64,000 nt of DNA from Lelliottia nimipressuralis (GTDB lineage Bacteria > Pseudomonadota > Gammaproteobacteria > Enterobacterales > Enterobacteriaceae). The stretch's first letter is position 1. Each line of letters starts with the position of its first letter. The position numbers and the translations under genes were made by a program. The DNA is taken from positions 124,001 through 188,000 of the forward strand of contig NZ_SDDX01000015.1 in the NCBI RefSeq assembly GCF_004115925.1. The letters run 5' to 3'. Positions 39,371 through 49,382 of this stretch are shown piece by piece. The notes below the pieces were generated by a model that saw only the letters and a list, made by a program, of their open reading frames with translations, was not told the DNA's origin and searched no databases.

Positions 39371-40744
39371 ATGTTATCCTCCCAAAGCCCCTCAATTTTT
39401 ACCGTTAGCCGCCTTAATCAATCGGTTCGTTTGCTGCTTGAGCAGGAAATGGGACAGGTCTGGATCAGCGGAGAGATCTCTAATTTCACGCAGCCGTCAT
39501 CCGGGCACTGGTACTTTACGCTGAAAGACGACACCGCTCAGGTGCGCTGTGCCATGTTCCGCAACAGCAATCGTCGGGTGACGTTCCGCCCTCAGCACGG
39601 CCAGCAGGTTTTGGTTCGCGCCAATATCACGCTGTATGAACCGCGCGGTGATTATCAGATCATCGTCGAGAGCATGCAGCCGGCGGGTGAAGGCTTACTG
39701 CAACAGAAATACGAGCAGCTGAAAGCAAAACTGTCAGCGGAAGGCCTGTTCGATCAGCAGTTCAAGAAATCCCTGCCCTCTCCCGCCCATTGCGTCGGGG
39801 TGATTACCTCTAAAACCGGTGCGGCGCTGCACGATATTTTACACGTGCTGAAGCGTCGCGATCCGTCGCTGCCCGTTGTGATTTATCCGACTGCCGTGCA
39901 GGGTGACGATGCCCCGGGCCAGATTGTGCGTGCCATTGCGCTGGCAAACGCGCGCCAGGAGTGTGACGTGTTAATCGTCGGGCGCGGCGGTGGCTCTCTG
40001 GAAGATCTGTGGAGTTTCAACGACGAGCGCGTGGCGCGGGCGATTTTCGACAGCGTTATTCCCATTGTCAGCGCGGTCGGACACGAAACTGACGTCACGA
40101 TCGCTGATTTTGTCGCGGACATGCGCGCGCCGACGCCATCTGCCGCCGCCGAAATCGTGAGCCGCAACCAGCTGGAACTATTGCGCCAGTTGCAGAACAG
40201 CCAGCAGCGTCTGGAAATGGCGATGGACTATTTCCTCGCCAACCGTAACAGGCGTTTTACCCAGTTGCAGCATCGGCTACAGCAGCAGCACCCGCAGCTG
40301 CGTCTGGCACGTCAGCAAACGGTGCTTGAGCGTCTGCGCCAGCGGATGAATTTTGCTCTGGATAATCAACTCAAGCGCGCGGTTTCGCGCCAGCAGCGGA
40401 TAACCCAGCGCCTGAATCAGCAAAACCCGCAGCCGCGCATCTATCGCGCGCAGACACGCATGCAGCAGCTTGAATATCGTCTGGGTGAGAACATCCGCGC
40501 ACGCCTGAGCAGTACCCGTGAGCGTTTTGGTAATGCGGTGACGCATCTGGAAGCCGTTAGCCCGCTTTCAACGCTGGCGCGCGGCTACAGTGTAACCACG
40601 GCGACAGACGGCACGGTACTGAAACTGACCAAACAGGTGAAAGCCGGTGACGTGCTGACAACCCGCCTGGCCGACGGCTGGGTAGAAAGTGAAGTGAAAG
40701 GTATCACTCCCGCGAAAAAGACGCGCAAGAAAAAGCCGGTTTAA
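39371..40744 (+). CDS. xseA: XseA, exodeoxyribonuclease VII large subunit
   Basis: Large, catalytic subunit of ExoVII, which degrades single-stranded DNA from both ends with several XseB copies. 457 residues: N-terminal OB-fold (about 1-100, [23 protein letters not shown]), catalytic core with [27 protein letters not shown] and [17 protein letters not shown], then a long Gln/Arg-rich coiled-coil (about 265-390) for XseB binding and a short basic tail. Divergent from guaB. Its last codons read KPV-stop inside a 20 bp palindrome shared with yfgJ. Confidence 0.97.
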   Translation: MLSSQSPSIFTVSRLNQSVRLLLEQEMGQVWISGEISNFTQPSSGHWYFTLKDDTAQVRCAMFRNSNRRVTFRPQHGQQVLVRANITLYEPRGDYQIIVESMQPAGEGLLQQKYEQLKAKLSAEGLFDQQFKKSLPSPAHCVGVITSKTGAALHDILHVLKRRDPSLPVVIYPTAVQGDDAPGQIVRAIALANARQECDVLIVGRGGGSLEDLWSFNDERVARAIFDSVIPIVSAVGHETDVTIADFVADMRAPTPSAAAEIVSRNQLELLRQLQNSQQRLEMAMDYFLANRNRRFTQLQHRLQQQHPQLRLARQQTVLERLRQRMNFALDNQLKRAVSRQQRITQRLNQQNPQPRIYRAQTRMQQLEYRLGENIRARLSSTRERFGNAVTHLEAVSPLSTLARGYSVTTATDGTVLKLTKQVKAGDVLTTRLADGWVESEVKGITPAKKTRKKKPV

Positions 40745-40752
40745 ACCGGCTT
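40733..40752. terminator. Palindrome holding both stop codons of xseA and yfgJ
   Basis: AAGCCGGTTTAAACCGGCTT is a perfect 20 bp palindrome. xseA ends AAG CCG GTT TAA on the plus strand, and yfgJ ends with the same four codons on the minus strand. As RNA it would form a hairpin with little loop; A runs upstream of each side could make it a weak bidirectional terminator. Confidence 0.7.
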
Positions 40753-40956
40753 GAATTCAACGCGTTTCTTCGAAATCAGGCCGTGACCGTTCTGGCAAAA
40801 ATAATCGACCGCACCGCAGGCTTTCAACACCTGAAGCGGCTGATGGCAATCAGGGCATAGCGCTTCAAGCGCGATATCTTTATCGCAGCTCTCGCAGTGC
40901 GCCATTCCGTTTACGGGTTCCAGCTCTGCATGGCAATCCGGACAGATGATAGACAT
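40741..40956 (-). CDS. yfgJ: YfgJ, zinc-ribbon protein
   Basis: 71-residue protein with three Cys-X2-Cys knuckles ([24 protein letters not shown]) and a fourth pair [12 protein letters not shown], forming one or two zinc ribbons. The second half is nearly identical to E. coli YfgJ; the first is more variable. No known function; a nucleic-acid or protein adaptor role is possible. It overlaps xseA by 4 bases at the 3' ends. Confidence 0.93.
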   Translation of the reverse strand: MSIICPDCHAELEPVNGMAHCESCDKDIALEALCPDCHQPLQVLKACGAVDYFCQNGHGLISKKRVEFKPV

Positions 40957-41000
40957 CGTGACTCCTTAAAAAGGTTTTGAGGTATTTTACCACGCCGCGA

Positions 41001-42092
41001 TCAGTGTGGGCCACGCAGCTGTTGCTGTAATTTCAGCAGGAGTTCGACCTCTTCCAGCCGCCGCTGCGTGGTGAATGACACCTCTTCTGGCGCCCTCTCG
41101 TACAGGCTTTTTTCCCCAAGAATATGCTCTGCCAGACAGTGCGCGTAGATGGCCCCCGGAAGCGTCCAGCGCTCCACGTTTTCGCCGTCAACCAGTTCGA
41201 GAACATCCTCGGTGCCGCGTCGGTCGTGGCTGATAATGCGCCCGTCGCGTAGATGCAGCCGAAGCCCTTTTTGCCCACCCGCAGGCCCGGCATATTTGTT
41301 CAGCCAGATATCCACCGGAATACCGCTCACATGACCCTGAAGATGAGCTTCGCCTTCGGCGGTGAGCAGATCACCTGTGGCAATCGGGCGGCCGAGACGA
41401 TCTGTCGCGGTTATCACCTGCAAAGACAGTGCGTGATTTCCGCCGAGCGCGCGCACGGTTTCTCGCATCATCGCCAGCACATGGGTACCGATATCAATGA
41501 TGACACCGTCCGGGTGGCGAAGCTGGCGGGTATCAGGCTCACCGGTGGCAAAATTCAGCGCAACAGGTTCTCCCGCGACGTTGAAGCCGCTAGGCTCCTG
41601 AAGAAATCCTTCGATTTTGACGATCTCATCAAGTGAATTGACCACCCGGCCTGCGGTCTGATTTTCCCGTTCCGGCTGCCAGGCCGGGTTCAGAATGCCC
41701 AACGCGAGTTGCATGGCACCGCTTCGCGCCATCCAGTGATCGAGCGCCAGCACGCGAGCAGCGGCTTCAGTTTTTGCGAGCAGCGTTTTGAGTCTTTCGA
41801 TTTGGGAAAGCGTCGCGACAACCGGTTTTTCCACCACGATACGCGGAATCGGTGAGGATAAGGCCAGCTCAAGCGCATCGAGGTGATGCAATGAAGAGGT
41901 GGTGACAAACAGGGTGTCTATCGGACTGGCCAGCAGTTGCTCCAGGGACGTGCAGCGCACCACGCCTGCAAGCTCGCGCTCGGGGCGAAGATCGAAACCG
42001 ACGCAATGTAAGGGAGTATCGAAAATCTGTCGCAACGCCGGTAAATAGGCCGTCTCAACCACGGCGCCAAGCCCAATAAACCCTAACCGCAT
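41001..42092 (-). CDS. Gfo/Idh/MocA-family oxidoreductase
   Basis: 363-residue cytoplasmic NAD(P)-dependent oxidoreductase. N-terminal Rossmann domain begins MRLGFIGLGAVVETAYLPAL with the GLGAV dinucleotide motif; IVVEKPVVAT holds the family's EKP lysine (about residue 93), and a C-terminal alpha/beta domain contains the DIGTHVLAMM Asp/His motif. Substrate unknown, probably a sugar or sugar-derived compound. It stands alone, between yfgJ and der, with an own start ATG 42092 and no clear partner; no gene is present at this place in E. coli. Just upstream is the der terminator. Confidence 0.88.
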   Translation of the reverse strand: MRLGFIGLGAVVETAYLPALRQIFDTPLHCVGFDLRPERELAGVVRCTSLEQLLASPIDTLFVTTSSLHHLDALELALSSPIPRIVVEKPVVATLSQIERLKTLLAKTEAAARVLALDHWMARSGAMQLALGILNPAWQPERENQTAGRVVNSLDEIVKIEGFLQEPSGFNVAGEPVALNFATGEPDTRQLRHPDGVIIDIGTHVLAMMRETVRALGGNHALSLQVITATDRLGRPIATGDLLTAEGEAHLQGHVSGIPVDIWLNKYAGPAGGQKGLRLHLRDGRIISHDRRGTEDVLELVDGENVERWTLPGAIYAHCLAEHILGEKSLYERAPEEVSFTTQRRLEEVELLLKLQQQLRGPH

Positions 42093-42129
42093 GTTCCACT
42101 CCGTTCATGAATTGTGGAGAACAAAAGGC

Positions 42130-42155
42130 AAAAAACCCGACTCAGTCGGGTTTTT
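42130..42155. terminator. der terminator
   Basis: AAAAACCCGACT, CA, GTCGGGTTTTT: 7-8 bp stem with A and T runs, directly after the der stop on the minus strand. It isolates the oxidoreductase gene from the upstream operon. Confidence 0.9.
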
Positions 42156-42164
42156 AGTGTGCAA

Positions 42165-43640
42165 TTATTTGCCTTTCTTGATGTGTTTAATCAAGCGCTT
42201 ACGCTTACGCATCTGGTTCGGCGTCAGCGTGTTGCGTTTGTTCGCAAACGGGTTATCCCCTTCCTTGAACTGAATACGGATAGGCGTACCCATCACATCC
42301 AGCGATTTACGGAAGTAGTTCATCAAATAACGCTTGTAGGAATCCGGCAGATCTTTCACCTGATTACCGTGAATCACCACGATTGGCGGGTTGTAACCAC
42401 CGGCGTGGGCGTATTTCAGCTTCACGCGACGGCCACGCACCAGCGGCGGCTGATGGTCTTCCGCTGCCATGGTCATGATGCGCGTCAACATGGCGGTGCT
42501 TACACGACGGGTGGAACTGTCGTAGGCTTCGCGAACGGATTCGAACAGGTTGCCCACGCCGCTGCCGTGCAGCGCAGAGATGAAGTGCACACGGGCAAAG
42601 TCGATGAAGCCCAGACGGAAGTCCAGCATCTCTTTGACTTGCTCACGCACTTCGTTGCTCAGGCCGTCCCATTTGTTGACGACGATAACAAGTGAGCGCC
42701 CACTATTGAGGATAAAGCCCAGCAGCGACAGGTCCTGATCGGAGATGCCTTCGCGCGCGTCGATGACCAGCATCACCACGTTCGCATCTTCAATCGCCTG
42801 CAGCGTTTTGATAACGGAGAATTTTTCCACTACATCGGTGATTTTCCCGCGCTTACGCACGCCCGCCGTGTCGATCAGCACATATTCGCGCTCGTCACGT
42901 TCCATCGGGATGTAAATACTGTCACGCGTCGTGCCCGGCATGTCGTAGACCACCACGCGGTCTTCGCCGAGAATACGGTTGGTCAGTGTGGACTTACCTA
43001 CGTTCGGACGACCGACGATAGCGAGTTTGATCGGCAGATCCTGCGGATTAAAATCATCCTCAGGTTCTTCTTCTGCGCCCTCTTGATCGGCTTCGAACTG
43101 CGCCCAGTATTCAGCGTCTTCGTCCACTTCTTCCGGCGGGTTTACTTCGTCAACCCACGGCAGCAGAACGGTTTCGAGCAGGCTGGTGACACCGCGGCCA
43201 TGAGACGCGGCAATCGGGTAGATTTCACCGAGGCCCAGGGCCCAGAAATCCGCTACCGCCTGATCGGCATCAATACCGTCAGTTTTGTTCGCCACCAGGA
43301 AGGTTGGCTTTTCGCGAGAGCGCAGGTGTTTGGCGATAGCCGTATCGGCAGGCATCAGGCCCGCACGTGCGTCTACCATGAACAGAACAATGTCCGCTTC
43401 TTCAATCGCCAGCAGAGATTGCTCTGCCATGCGCGTTTCCACACCGTCTTCTGTACCGTCGATACCACCCGTATCGATACAGATAAACTCGCGACCTTCC
43501 ACTTCAGCACGACCGTACTTACGGTCACGAGTCAGCCCCGGGAAATCCGCCACCAGCGCATCACGGGTGCGTGTTAAACGGTTAAAAAGAGTGGATTTTC
43601 CAACGTTCGGGCGCCCGACAAGCGCGACCACAGGTACCAT
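42165..43640 (-). CDS. der: Der (EngA), double-GTPase ribosome assembly factor
   Basis: Essential GTPase for 50S subunit maturation. 491 residues starting [20 protein letters not shown]. Two tandem G domains, each with [17 protein letters not shown] and NKTDG/NKWDG motifs, joined by an acidic linker rich in Glu and Asp (about 160-195), then a KH-like C-terminal domain and a basic tail. Start ATG 43640 with GAGG 8 bases upstream, matching E. coli; 20 extra in-frame codons upstream are not conserved. Last gene of the hisS-yfgM-bamB-der unit, after a hairpin in the bamB-der gap. Confidence 0.97.
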   Translation of the reverse strand: MVPVVALVGRPNVGKSTLFNRLTRTRDALVADFPGLTRDRKYGRAEVEGREFICIDTGGIDGTEDGVETRMAEQSLLAIEEADIVLFMVDARAGLMPADTAIAKHLRSREKPTFLVANKTDGIDADQAVADFWALGLGEIYPIAASHGRGVTSLLETVLLPWVDEVNPPEEVDEDAEYWAQFEADQEGAEEEPEDDFNPQDLPIKLAIVGRPNVGKSTLTNRILGEDRVVVYDMPGTTRDSIYIPMERDEREYVLIDTAGVRKRGKITDVVEKFSVIKTLQAIEDANVVMLVIDAREGISDQDLSLLGFILNSGRSLVIVVNKWDGLSNEVREQVKEMLDFRLGFIDFARVHFISALHGSGVGNLFESVREAYDSSTRRVSTAMLTRIMTMAAEDHQPPLVRGRRVKLKYAHAGGYNPPIVVIHGNQVKDLPDSYKRYLMNYFRKSLDVMGTPIRIQFKEGDNPFANKRNTLTPNQMRKRKRLIKHIKKGK

Positions 43641-43696
43641 GTTTGAAGCCTCATAAAATTCAAATAAACGTCGCAGTTGCGGCGTTTTTATAAAAG

Positions 43697-43732
43697 TCAA
43701 AACGGCCCCTGAGTTAACAGGAGCCGTTTATT
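43697..43732 (-). terminator. bamB-der intercistronic hairpin
   Basis: On the minus strand AACGGCTCCTG, loop TTAACT, CAGGGGCCGTT, then TTGAC: 10 of 11 pairs, short T stretch. Likely a partial terminator that lowers der relative to bamB. Confidence 0.65.
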
Positions 43733-43750
43733 ATACTACAAACGAGACGA

Positions 43751-44929
43751 TTAACGCGTGATCGCGTAGAGCGTACCGTCTTTTGCCTGGATCAGCAGTT
43801 TGCCGTCAGCCACAACCGGATCGGTCAGGAAACCAGAGCTGTCGACTTTTTCCTGCGCCACGAAGCGACCCGTTTCCGGATCAATCCAGTGCATATAACC
43901 TTCGCTATCGCCTACGACCAGGCTGCCATTGTACAGCGCAGGTGCGGTCAGCAGACGGTGCAGCAGATCGCTCTGCGTCCACAGCGTGACACCGCCGTCG
44001 GTGTTCAGCGCCAGCAGACGGTCGTTCTGATCCACCAGGTAGATGCGGTTGCCCTCGACCACGAAATCGTTCACTGAACCCAGCTCACGTTTCCACATAA
44101 CCTGGCCGCTGCGCAGATCCAGCGCCGTCAGGTTGCCGTTGTAAGCCAGCGCATAAACCACGTTGTCCACGATAACGGGCGTGGTATCGACGTCGCTCAA
44201 ACGGTCAATTTCAGTCGGACCGGTTGCCTGGGAGATACGCTGCTGCCAGATCATCTGACCCTGCTGCATCAGCACGGCGCTGACGCGACCGTTATCACCG
44301 CCCACGATAGCCGCACCAAACGCGGTCGCAGGGGCAGATTCACCGCGCAGAGACAGGGCTGGCATGTCCAGGTTCACAGTCCATTTCACGGCACCGTCAG
44401 CTTCGTTCAGCGCCTGCAGCTGGCCGTTGCTGGTATGAATCAGCACCAGGCCGTCGCTCACAACCGGACGAGACAGGGCTTCACCCGCTACGCGAGTTTG
44501 CCATGCAATAGAACCGTCGCTGGCGTTCAGCGCATAGACCTGCGCTTTTTCGCTACCGATATAGACATGACCGCCGGAAACGGTCACGCCGCCCGAGAGC
44601 AGTGCCGGCGTACGGGAGAACCAACCGTCTTTTTCGGCCAGATTGACCGACCAGACTTCTTTCCCGTCATCGGCGTTGAACGCGCGCACGGTGCCTTTGC
44701 GATCAGCCGCATAGACAACGCTATCGGCATACGCCGGATGCAGGTTGGAATAGAAATCACCGATTCCATCACCCACGGAAGAGCTCCACGCGGTTGACGG
44801 GGTAAACTGATTTTCAACCGTCGGCAGCGGGGACATTTTTACAACATCTTCTTCGCCACTGAACAGTGAACAGCCACTCAATAACGTAACAGAAAGCAGT
44901 CCTGGCAGAAGTAATTTACGCAATTGCAT
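43751..44929 (-). CDS. bamB: BamB, outer-membrane assembly lipoprotein
   Basis: 392-residue lipoprotein of the BAM complex, an eight-bladed beta-propeller that binds BamA POTRA3. Signal peptide MQLRKLLLPGLLSVTLLSGC with lipidated Cys20 and Ser at +2 in SLFSG. Repeated PQQ-like blades with G-x-V-x-AL motifs (for example GTVRAFNADDGKEVWSVNLA and GSIAWQTRVAGEA). Length equals E. coli BamB. It follows yfgM by 10 bases, consistent with one operon. Confidence 0.98.
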   Translation of the reverse strand: MQLRKLLLPGLLSVTLLSGCSLFSGEEDVVKMSPLPTVENQFTPSTAWSSSVGDGIGDFYSNLHPAYADSVVYAADRKGTVRAFNADDGKEVWSVNLAEKDGWFSRTPALLSGGVTVSGGHVYIGSEKAQVYALNASDGSIAWQTRVAGEALSRPVVSDGLVLIHTSNGQLQALNEADGAVKWTVNLDMPALSLRGESAPATAFGAAIVGGDNGRVSAVLMQQGQMIWQQRISQATGPTEIDRLSDVDTTPVIVDNVVYALAYNGNLTALDLRSGQVMWKRELGSVNDFVVEGNRIYLVDQNDRLLALNTDGGVTLWTQSDLLHRLLTAPALYNGSLVVGDSEGYMHWIDPETGRFVAQEKVDSSGFLTDPVVADGKLLIQAKDGTLYAITR

Positions 44930-44939
44930 CGGGTCCCTC

Positions 44940-45560
44940 TCAGACGGACAAATTATTTATTTTCATCTGCATCATTTCGCTCAGCGCAGGTGAGGCGTTA
45001 CTTTTCACGCCCGCTTCCCACGCGCTGCGCGCGCCTTGTTTGTCGCCTTTGCTCAGCAGAGCTTCACCACGCAGGTCAGCAACGATGGCTGCAAAACCTT
45101 CACCTTTGACAGTGTCGAGGGTTTTCAGCGCGTCGTCGGCTTTGTTCTGCTGTACCTGAATACGCGCCAGGCGCAGATTAATCACCGCTTTCAGATTGTC
45201 ATCGCTGGCTGCTGCGAGACCCTGAGTCAGCTGCGCGGCGGCTTTATCCAGTTCATTTTTATCAACGAACTGCTGAGCCACTTCAAGCGATGCCAGTGCA
45301 CCGTAAGTATTTTTGTTGTCAGCAGCAAATTTCTCCGCAGCAGCCAACGTTTGCGGCTGATCGGCACGAATTGCGCTCACGGTATTTTCATAGGACAGGG
45401 AAGCATCACGCGCGGAATCAGCCTGATGGCTATTCCAGTAACGCCAACCCATCAGCGCGCCCACACCCAAAATCACCCCAACGGCCAGGGCTTTGCCATT
45501 TTCGGCAAAGAAGCGTTTAATCGCATCAACCTGGTCGTTTTCGTTCTCGTACATTTCCAC
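44940..45560 (-). CDS. yfgM: YfgM, TPR-containing inner-membrane protein
   Basis: 206-residue protein, the E. coli length, starting at GTG (read MEMYENENDQVDAIKRFF). One N-terminal membrane helix (ALAVGVILGVGALMGWRYW, about 24-42) with periplasmic TPR-like helices behind. In E. coli it is an ancillary SecYEG partner associated with PpiD and periplasmic chaperones. GGGGA lies 8 bases before the GTG; the ORF is open upstream but overlaps hisS. It follows hisS by 13 bases and precedes bamB. Confidence 0.95.
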   Translation of the reverse strand: MEMYENENDQVDAIKRFFAENGKALAVGVILGVGALMGWRYWNSHQADSARDASLSYENTVSAIRADQPQTLAAAEKFAADNKNTYGALASLEVAQQFVDKNELDKAAAQLTQGLAAASDDNLKAVINLRLARIQVQQNKADDALKTLDTVKGEGFAAIVADLRGEALLSKGDKQGARSAWEAGVKSNASPALSEMMQMKINNLSV

Positions 45561-45573
45561 GCTGTTCTTCCCC

Positions 45574-46848
45574 TTAGCCCAGTAAAGTGCGCAAGTGCGC
45601 GGCAACGCTATCCTGCGTTACGGTTGTTTGCTCACCAGAGCGCAGGTCTTTTACCACCACTTCGCCAGCAGCCACTTCGGACTCGCCCAGCACCAGTGCG
45701 ATACTTGCGCCCCATTTATCGGCACGGGCAAACTGCTTTTTGAAGTTGCCACCACCATGGTTAGTCATCAGCTTAACGCCCGGCAGCGCATCGCGCAGAC
45801 GTTCGGCAAACTGCATTGCCGCAGACTGCGTATCCGCACCTGAGGCCACCAGGTATATATCGACAACGGAATCTGCTTTAAATTCCGGATTAACTGCCTG
45901 AACCAGCAAAACAAGTCGTTCAAGACCCATTGCGAAACCAACTGCAGGTGCAGCACGGCCACCCAGCTGTTCCACCAGACCGTCATAACGACCGCCTGCA
46001 CACACGGTACCCTGAGAACCCAGGCTGGTGGTGACCCACTCAAACACCGTGCGGTTATAGTAATCCAGACCGCGCACCAGACGCTGGTTCACGGTATAAG
46101 CAATACCGGCCGCTTCTAGCAGTTTGCACAGGCCAGCGAAGTGCTCGCGAGAATCGTCGTCCAGATAGTCACCCAGCGCCGGGGCATCGTTCAGCAGCGC
46201 CTGCACTTCCGGGTTCTTGGAATCCAGAACGCGCAGCGGATTGCTGTACATGCGACGCTGGCAGTCTTCATCCAGCTTATCTTTGTGCTGTTCCAGGAAT
46301 GCAACTAACGCATCACGGTAGTTCGCGCGCGCTTCCAGGGAGCCAATGGAGTTCAGCTCCAGCGCAACGTGCTGAGAAATCCCCAGCTCACGCCACCAGC
46401 GTGCCGTCAGCATGATCAGCTCAGCGTCGATATCCGGACCTTGCAGGCCAAAGACTTCCACACCCAGCTGATTAAACTGACGATAACGGCCTTTTTGCGG
46501 GCGTTCGTGGCGGAACATCGGGCCGATATACCACAGACGCTGCTCCTGATTGTACAGGAGACCATGTTCGATGCCGGCGCGTACACAACCTGCCGTACCT
46601 TCCGGACGCAGCGTCAGGCTATCGCCGTTGCGGTCTTCAAAGGTATACATCTCTTTTTCAACGACGTCGGTCACTTCGCCGATCGCGCGTTTAAATAACG
46701 GGGTCTGCTCTACAATCGGCAAACGGATTTCGCTGTAACCGTAGCTGCCGAGCACCTGTTTCAGAGTGCCTTCAATGCGCTGCCAGATGGCGGTTTCGCC
46801 AGGCAGATAATCGTTCATGCCGCGGATGGCTTGAATGTTTTTTGCCAC
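45574..46848 (-). CDS. hisS: HisS, histidyl-tRNA synthetase
   Basis: Class II aminoacyl-tRNA synthetase charging tRNA-His. 424 residues starting at GTG (read [18 protein letters not shown]), equal to E. coli. Class II motif 2 [19 protein letters not shown] and motif 3 [11 protein letters not shown] are present, with HisA-type motifs [15 protein letters not shown] and AGGRYDGL. C-terminal anticodon-binding domain ends HLRTLLG. GAGAA is upstream of the GTG; the frame stays open another 17 codons into the intergenic hairpin. First gene after the ispG terminator. Confidence 0.98.
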   Translation of the reverse strand: MAKNIQAIRGMNDYLPGETAIWQRIEGTLKQVLGSYGYSEIRLPIVEQTPLFKRAIGEVTDVVEKEMYTFEDRNGDSLTLRPEGTAGCVRAGIEHGLLYNQEQRLWYIGPMFRHERPQKGRYRQFNQLGVEVFGLQGPDIDAELIMLTARWWRELGISQHVALELNSIGSLEARANYRDALVAFLEQHKDKLDEDCQRRMYSNPLRVLDSKNPEVQALLNDAPALGDYLDDDSREHFAGLCKLLEAAGIAYTVNQRLVRGLDYYNRTVFEWVTTSLGSQGTVCAGGRYDGLVEQLGGRAAPAVGFAMGLERLVLLVQAVNPEFKADSVVDIYLVASGADTQSAAMQFAERLRDALPGVKLMTNHGGGNFKKQFARADKWGASIALVLGESEVAAGEVVVKDLRSGEQTTVTQDSVAAHLRTLLG

Positions 46849-46867
46849 GTTTATTCTCTTTCTATAT

Positions 46868-46893
46868 ACAAAAAAAACCCAAAGAATGGGTTC
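46868..46893 (-). terminator. Terminator between ispG and hisS
   Basis: On the minus strand AACCCA, TTCTT, TGGGTT and T7: 6 bp stem with a long T run, just before hisS. Confidence 0.82.
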
Positions 46894-46959
46894 AATCATA
46901 CATGGGAAGCCTGACGCTTCCCATCACGTTATTTTTCAACTTGCTGAATGCTGATGCGC
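46868..46959 (-). ncRNA. Possible SroE-like small RNA at the ispG 3' end
   Basis: In E. coli the roughly 92-nt RNA SroE lies between gcpE (ispG) and hisS on this strand. Here the same place has a perfect 9 bp hairpin ATGGGAAGC-CTGAC-GCTTCCCAT (46902-46924) followed by the terminator hairpin, a plausible 3' part of such an RNA. Called by synteny and structure, not by sequence match; the 5' end is a guess. Confidence 0.4.
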
Positions 46960-48047
46960 TGGGCTTCGTCCAGCATCGTCGCTTTTGCGCGGATGCGGGC
47001 TTCCAGCTGATCGATCATGTCGTTGTTGTCCAGACGGTCTTTACGGATCCCATCTTCATAGAGGCCGCTTTTCTTGTTGCCGCCGGTCACGCCAAGCGTT
47101 GACACCAGCGCTTCACCAGGACCGTTCACCACGCAGCCGATAATAGAGACATCCATCGGCGTAATCAGATCTTCCAGACGCTGCTCCAGCGCGTTGACCG
47201 TACCGATAACGTCAAATTCCTGACGCGAACAGGTTGGGCACGCAATGAAGTTGATCCCGCGAGCACGAATACGCAGGGATTTCAGAATGTCGAAACCGAC
47301 TTTGATCTCTTCCACCGGATCGGCTGCCAGCGATACACGCAGCGTGTCGCCGATCCCTTCGGAAAGCAGCAGCCCAAGGCCGATCGCGGATTTCACAGAA
47401 CCACTGCGTAAGCCACCGGCTTCGGTGATCCCAAGGTGCAGCGGCTGATCGATTTGCTTCGCCAGCAGGCGATAGGATTCAACGGCCAGGAAAACGTCAG
47501 ACGCTTTCACACTGACTTTGAACTGATCGAAGTTGAGGCGATCGAGATGATCCACATGGCGCATGGCTGATTCCAGCAGCGCTTGCGGCGTCGGTTCGCC
47601 GTATTTTTCCTGCAGATCTTTTTCCAGCGATCCGGCGTTAACGCCGATGCGGATAGGAATATTTTTATCGCGGGCGCAGTCAACGACCGAACGAATACGC
47701 TCTTCGCTGCCGATGTTACCTGGGTTGATACGCAGACAATCCACACCATATTCCGCGACTTTAAGCGCGATTCGGTAATCGAAGTGGATATCGGCAACCA
47801 GCGGAACATTGACCTGCTGCTTGATGAGTTTGAATGCCTCGGCGGCATCCATGGTCGGCACGGAGACGCGGACAATATCCGCTCCTACGCGCTCTAATGC
47901 TTTGATTTGATTGACCGTCGCCTCAACATCCGTGGTACGGGTGTTGGTCATCGACTGAACGGCGATGGGTGCACCATCACCAATCGGCACATTCCCAACG
48001 TAAATCCGTTTAGATTTTCTACGTTGAATCGGAGCCTGATTATGCAT
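46929..48047 (-). CDS. ispG: IspG, HMBPP synthase
   Basis: 4Fe-4S enzyme of the MEP isoprenoid pathway that turns MEcPP into HMBPP with electrons from flavodoxin. 372 residues, equal to E. coli. TIM-barrel N-terminal part, then an iron-sulfur domain with cysteines in [13 protein letters not shown] and [15 protein letters not shown] start; 26 bases behind rodZ, so rodZ-ispG are cotranscribed. Confidence 0.98.
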   Translation of the reverse strand: MHNQAPIQRRKSKRIYVGNVPIGDGAPIAVQSMTNTRTTDVEATVNQIKALERVGADIVRVSVPTMDAAEAFKLIKQQVNVPLVADIHFDYRIALKVAEYGVDCLRINPGNIGSEERIRSVVDCARDKNIPIRIGVNAGSLEKDLQEKYGEPTPQALLESAMRHVDHLDRLNFDQFKVSVKASDVFLAVESYRLLAKQIDQPLHLGITEAGGLRSGSVKSAIGLGLLLSEGIGDTLRVSLAADPVEEIKVGFDILKSLRIRARGINFIACPTCSRQEFDVIGTVNALEQRLEDLITPMDVSIIGCVVNGPGEALVSTLGVTGGNKKSGLYEDGIRKDRLDNNDMIDQLEARIRAKATMLDEAQRISIQQVEK

Positions 48048-48073
48048 GAAAAGTCTCCCGCGTTACTCGCCTG

Positions 48074-49084
48074 TTACTGTGCTGCTGATTGTTCGGCATT
48101 AACGGTAAGACGCGCAACCTGGTTAGTTCTGATAAAACGGCTCAGATCGACAGGTTTTCCTTGATACTGGATCTGCACCGCAGCCGGAGCACCGATTTTA
48201 AGCTTATACGGAGCCTGACCGGTTAGATTTAATGTGCCATCTTTACGCTGCAGGCCGCTGAACAGTTTTTTACCTGTTGCATCCGTCACTTCCAGCCAGC
48301 AGTCGGCAGAGAAGTTCATCACCAGCGCGTTAGGATCGGCAGTGGTTGCCCCTGCGACGCCAGCCTGGTCGGTTGGCAGCGGCTGTGTGGTGTTCGCCGT
48401 AGCGGCAGGTGTTGTCGCCGCTGGAGCGTTATCCACATTCGCCTGAGACGGTGCGACAACAGCATTTTGCGCTGTCGTCTGGTCCGGTGTGGTGGCCGGC
48501 GCTGGCGTTTGGGCAGGTTCAACAGCCTGAGAATCGGTAGCAGCAGTTTGCGGTTCGCCGGAAGTGGCGCTGCTATCGGTGTTTAACGGCACGCTTTGCG
48601 CGCCGTCGTTACCGGAATTGTTTAGCTCGGCAGAGGACTGGTCAGCCATCGTGGTGATCTCTTCCTGCTGCGCTTTGTGGTTTTGCCACCACCATGCGCC
48701 CGTCAGACCAATCACCACAAACAGTACCAGCCAGGTAAAGCTCATCAGCCAGCCATCACGTTTTTTGCGACGTTTGCCCAGAGAGAAGGTCTGCATCGGC
48801 GCGACTTTCGCCGCACGTACCGGTGCCTGTTTTTCCATCATTGGCAACAGTTCTTCTTCAGGGATATGCACCAGTTTTGCATAAGAGCGGATGTAACCAC
48901 GCAGAAACGTTGAAGCAAGATCGGCCGGAGCCTTGTCTTCTTCAATATCGCGAACCGTGGAAACCTTCAGGCACAAGCGTTCTGCAACAGCTTGCTGGCT
49001 GAGTCCGAGTTGTTCACGGGCATTGCGAAGACGAACGCCCGTGGAGAGTGCTTCATTTTGGTCGTGAGTGGCTTCAGTATTCAT
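48074..49084 (-). CDS. rodZ: RodZ, cell-shape protein linking MreB to the cell wall
   Basis: 336-residue bitopic protein. Cytoplasmic HTH (residues 15-80, [20 protein letters not shown]) that binds MreB, basic juxtamembrane segment ([10 protein letters not shown]), one membrane helix (about 113-133), then a low-complexity Pro/Ala/Thr/Gln linker (about 150-250) and a beta-rich periplasmic domain (DUF4115). The linker differs most from E. coli, as expected for a spacer. ATG 49084; the likely promoter is TATACT (complement of 49193-49198) with CTGTCA 18 bases upstream of it. Confidence 0.97.
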   Translation of the reverse strand: MNTEATHDQNEALSTGVRLRNAREQLGLSQQAVAERLCLKVSTVRDIEEDKAPADLASTFLRGYIRSYAKLVHIPEEELLPMMEKQAPVRAAKVAPMQTFSLGKRRKKRDGWLMSFTWLVLFVVIGLTGAWWWQNHKAQQEEITTMADQSSAELNNSGNDGAQSVPLNTDSSATSGEPQTAATDSQAVEPAQTPAPATTPDQTTAQNAVVAPSQANVDNAPAATTPAATANTTQPLPTDQAGVAGATTADPNALVMNFSADCWLEVTDATGKKLFSGLQRKDGTLNLTGQAPYKLKIGAPAAVQIQYQGKPVDLSRFIRTNQVARLTVNAEQSAAQ

Positions 49085-49382
49085 TCGCTACAACTACTTA
49101 CTGGTACGTGTAAATTAGGGTTCAGGCGCCGGTGAGTCACAATGCCACCCGCACCGCGAAACTTCTGGTCATTTAACCTTAGACAGACAGTTAGTATAAG
49201 ACTGTCCGGCTTTAGTTGACAGTGCAGCGCTACTCATGAGGCTAAACTGTTGTTGCGACGTTACATACTGCCTTAAAGTCGTCTGAAACGCACCGTAATT
49301 ATTCAGCAATCACAATCTACGTGGCTGAATATTCAGTAAGCTAATGCGTCACGGTACAAACCTGCACCGCGACGCATACTAA
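49085..49382 (-). promoter_or_regulatory. rodZ promoter region (rlmN-rodZ gap)
   Basis: About 300 bases. On the minus strand CTGTCA (49222-49217) and TATACT (49198-49193) with an 18-base spacer make a fair sigma-70 promoter for rodZ. I find no coding frame and no clear rlmN terminator in it. Confidence 0.5.
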
